Made by a program: the position numbers and the translations under genes. This document shows, one piece after another, positions 61,398-64,000 of a stretch of DNA of 64,000 bases (positions are counted from its first letter, which is position 1; every line of letters starts with the position of its first letter). This stretch comes from Mesorhizobium sp. AR07 (GTDB lineage: Bacteria; Pseudomonadota; Alphaproteobacteria; Rhizobiales; Rhizobiaceae), in contig NZ_CP080525.1 in the NCBI RefSeq assembly GCF_024746815.1, positions 3,404,501 to 3,468,500 of the forward strand. The letters run 5' to 3'. The notes beneath the pieces were generated by a model, which worked only from the letters and a program-made list of their open reading frames with translations, was not told the origin of the DNA and made no database searches.

Positions 61398-62327
61398 ATG
61401 GCAATTCTCCTCATCGCCGAACATGACAACGCAACGCTTTCCGACCAGACCGCCAAGGCGCTGTCGGCGGCGCTGCAGATCGGCTCGGACGTGCATGTGC
61501 TGGTGGCCGGCAAGGGCGCCAAGGGTGCGGCCGATGCCGCCGCCAAGCTGAAGGGCGTCAGCAAGGTGCTGCTGGCCGAGGCCGACGAACTCGCCGAGCG
61601 CCTCGCCGAACCGATGGCGGCACTCGTGGTGTCGCTGGCGGGCGCTTACGACACCATCATCGCGCCGGCGACCTCGTCGGGCAAGAATGTCGCGCCGCGC
61701 GTTGCGGCCCTGCTCGATGTCGCGCAAGTGTCCGAGATCATCGAAGTGGTGTCATCAGATACGTTCAAGCGACCGATCTATGCCGGCAATGCCATCCAGA
61801 CGGTGCAGTCGAGCGACGCCAAGAAGGTGATCACCGTGCGCACGGCCTCCTTCCAGGCAGCCCCCGAGGGTGGCTCGGCCGCGGTCGAGACCGTCAAGGC
61901 GGCAGCCAATCCCGGCCTCTCCAGCTTCGTCGAGAACAAGCTCTCCGACACCGACCGTCCGGAACTGACCTCGGCCAAGATCATCATCTCGGGTGGGCGC
62001 GCGCTGGGTTCGGCGGAAAAGTTCCAGGAGGTCATCCTGCCGGTCGCCGACAAGCTCGGTGCCGCTGTCGGCGCTTCGCGCGCTGCGGTCGACGCCGGCT
62101 ATGCGCCCAACGACTGGCAGGTCGGCCAGACCGGCAAGGTCGTCGCCCCCGATCTCTACATCGCGGTCGGCATTTCCGGCGCCATCCAGCACCTGGCCGG
62201 CATGAAGGATTCGAAGGTCATCGTCGCCATCAACAAGGACGAGGAGGCACCGATTTTCCAGGTCGCCGACTACGGCCTCGTCGGCGATCTCTTCGTCATC
62301 TTGCCGGAACTGCAAAAGGCACTTTGA
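61398..62327 (+). CDS. etfA: Electron transfer flavoprotein, alpha subunit
   Basis: A 309-residue EtfA with [20 protein letters not shown] at the start and the FAD domain: [63 protein letters not shown] and [16 protein letters not shown]. It is complete and typical, and is followed by a strong terminator. Confidence 0.96.
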   Translation: MAILLIAEHDNATLSDQTAKALSAALQIGSDVHVLVAGKGAKGAADAAAKLKGVSKVLLAEADELAERLAEPMAALVVSLAGAYDTIIAPATSSGKNVAPRVAALLDVAQVSEIIEVVSSDTFKRPIYAGNAIQTVQSSDAKKVITVRTASFQAAPEGGSAAVETVKAAANPGLSSFVENKLSDTDRPELTSAKIIISGGRALGSAEKFQEVILPVADKLGAAVGASRAAVDAGYAPNDWQVGQTGKVVAPDLYIAVGISGAIQHLAGMKDSKVIVAINKDEEAPIFQVADYGLVGDLFVILPELQKAL

Positions 62328-62356
62328 CGCTTTCTGCCAAAGCGTATTAAATAGTG

Positions 62357-62388
62357 AAGGGTGGGGTAGACGAAGTCGCCCCGCCCTT
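62357..62388 (+). terminator. Rho-independent terminator after etfA
   Basis: A 10-bp stem AAGGGTGGGG / CCCCGCCCTT (one G-T pair) with a 12-base loop, followed by TTAGTTT. It lies 30 bp after the etfA stop. Confidence 0.8.
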
Positions 62389-62444
62389 TTAGTTTGCACC
62401 GCACAAAAAGCAGGCCGAGAAGGCCTTTTGACGGGATCGGTGTA

Positions 62445-63321
<877 letters not shown>

Positions 63322-63323
<2 letters not shown>

Positions 63324-63412
63324 AGCGGTTTGTTTTGACGCAATTCCCCAAGGGAAAACGCTATGCGCTTTTCCCGGGAAAACCGTTTCACACTTTTCCT
63401 GGAATTGCTCTG
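63322..63412. repeat. Rhizobial interspersed repeat, copy 2
   Basis: TAGAGCGGTTTGTTTTGACG, then AATTCCCCAAGGGAAAACGC, TATGCGCTTTTCCCGGGAAAACCGTTTCACACTTTTCCTGGAATTGCTCT read in parts. It is the inverse of the element at 51836-51963 and starts at the dehydrogenase stop codon. Confidence 0.75.
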
Positions 63413-63473
63413 GTCAGTCCACTCAGCGAAAACTGCAGCTGGCTTTCGGGATCGCAAGCCATCGGCACCGGGA

Positions 63474-64000
63474 TCAGGAGGCCGCGGCCAGCGGCTCGGG
63501 CGGTCCTGCCCTGTCGTCCACGCTCTCGCCGTCCGGCGCCACGGAAACGCAGCCACGACCGGCCGCCTTGGCCGCATAGCAAGCGGCGTCGGCCCTGGCG
63601 ATGATCTCGTCGACTTCGCCGCAATTGGCGCCGATCGCGGCCAGCCCAATGCTGGCGCCGATCATGTGAGGACGGCCGTCCCAGGTGAAATCCAGGCCGC
63701 CTATCGCATCGATGATGGAGCGCGCCGCAATCTTGGCGCCGGCCGCCGAACCCGATTTCAGAACGACCGCGAATTCGTCGCCACCCAGACGCGCGACGAT
63801 GTCTTCGGGACCAAAGACGCCGCGCACCGCCTCGGCAACCCGCTTGAGCAAGGCATCTCCCGCTGCGTGGCCGCCGGTGTCGTTGACCAGTTTGAAGTGG
63901 TCGAGGTCGATGAACATGAACTGATGTCCGCTGCCTCTGCCCGACGTGCCGTCCTTGCGCGCCTGATCGACCAGTTCCTCCATGGCGCGGATGAAACTCG
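63474..64000 (-). CDS. GGDEF-domain diguanylate cyclase (N-terminal part outside window)
   Basis: The C-terminal about 175 residues are present; the frame is open to base 64000. The GGDEF domain shows FMFIDLDHFKLVNDTGGHAA and IVARLGGDEFAVVLKSGSAA, with the complete GGDEF active site, then IGASIGLAAIG and ADAACYAAKAAGR. An I-site RxxD upstream of the motif is not evident (EDIVARLGG). It should make cyclic di-GMP. The sensor part cannot be seen. Confidence 0.88.
   Translation of the reverse strand, partial: SFIRAMEELVDQARKDGTSGRGSGHQFMFIDLDHFKLVNDTGGHAAGDALLKRVAEAVRGVFGPEDIVARLGGDEFAVVLKSGSAAGAKIAARSIIDAIGGLDFTWDGRPHMIGASIGLAAIGANCGEVDEIIARADAACYAAKAAGRGCVSVAPDGESVDDRAGPPEPLAAAS

Overview
The window looks like a chromosome segment of a Mesorhizobium-like alphaproteobacterium (Rhizobiales). 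The evidence is the high GC content, the gene order at the right end (twin-TM protein, cobalamin adenosyltransferase, rhomboid, etfB, etfA, 3-hydroxybutyryl-CoA dehydrogenase), the many ProU/Liv-type importers and several rhizobial intergenic repeats. About 49.4 kb of accessory DNA on the left abuts about 14.5 kb of core genome on the right. No nod, nif, CRISPR or rRNA genes are seen.

Region A (1-18.4 kb) is one catabolic neighbourhood. It holds a two-component flavin monooxygenase (HpaB-like, cut by the window edge, plus a reductase), a degenerate AroQ-family enzyme, a RibF-like FAD synthetase, HutD, a complete Liv importer, a HutC-like GntR regulator, a polar amino acid ABC importer, a HisC-like aminotransferase, an MIO ammonia-lyase of the HutH family, a GlcD/DLD-like FAD oxidase and an atypical LuxR-type response regulator. 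hutU, hutI and hutG are absent. The set suggests uptake and oxidative breakdown of histidine or a related (hetero)aromatic amino acid by a route other than the classical Hut pathway. This is the best candidate here for an undescribed system.

Region B (18.5-22.3 kb) is a 3.1 kb IS1595-family element with passenger genes (PemK/MazF-like, DUF5343, small ORFs), 27-bp terminal inverted repeats and a perfect 8-bp target duplication. It is inserted after codon 8 of an XRE-cupin regulator.

Region C (22.4-49.3 kb) is bounded by two about 130-bp direct repeats, each holding a complete tRNA-Leu(CAA), with an integrase remnant at the left boundary. It carries a decaying arsenic-type module (MFS, flavoprotein, frameshifted arsR, MFS fragment) and two paralogous catabolic clusters. 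Cluster 1 is ProW-ProV-ProX, SDR, acetoin-dehydrogenase-like E2/E1beta/E1alpha, an SDR remnant and a BetI-like TetR. Cluster 2 is ProW-ProV-ProX, SDR, TetR, LuxR, a flavin monooxygenase, two SDRs and an SMP-30 lactonase. Three copies of a 20-bp palindrome lie at the promoters of cluster 2 and probably define a small regulon.

Region D (49.4-64 kb) begins after a 41-nt tRNA-Leu 5' fragment that marks an old integration scar. It is ordinary core genome: acyltransferase, LytTR regulator, DedA-like protein, DsbB, HNH nuclease, AlkA-like glycosylase, GluQRS, EamA transporter, YihY, SDR, HIG1-like protein, PduO-type adenosyltransferase, rhomboid, EtfBA, 3-hydroxybutyryl-CoA dehydrogenase and a GGDEF protein cut by the window end.
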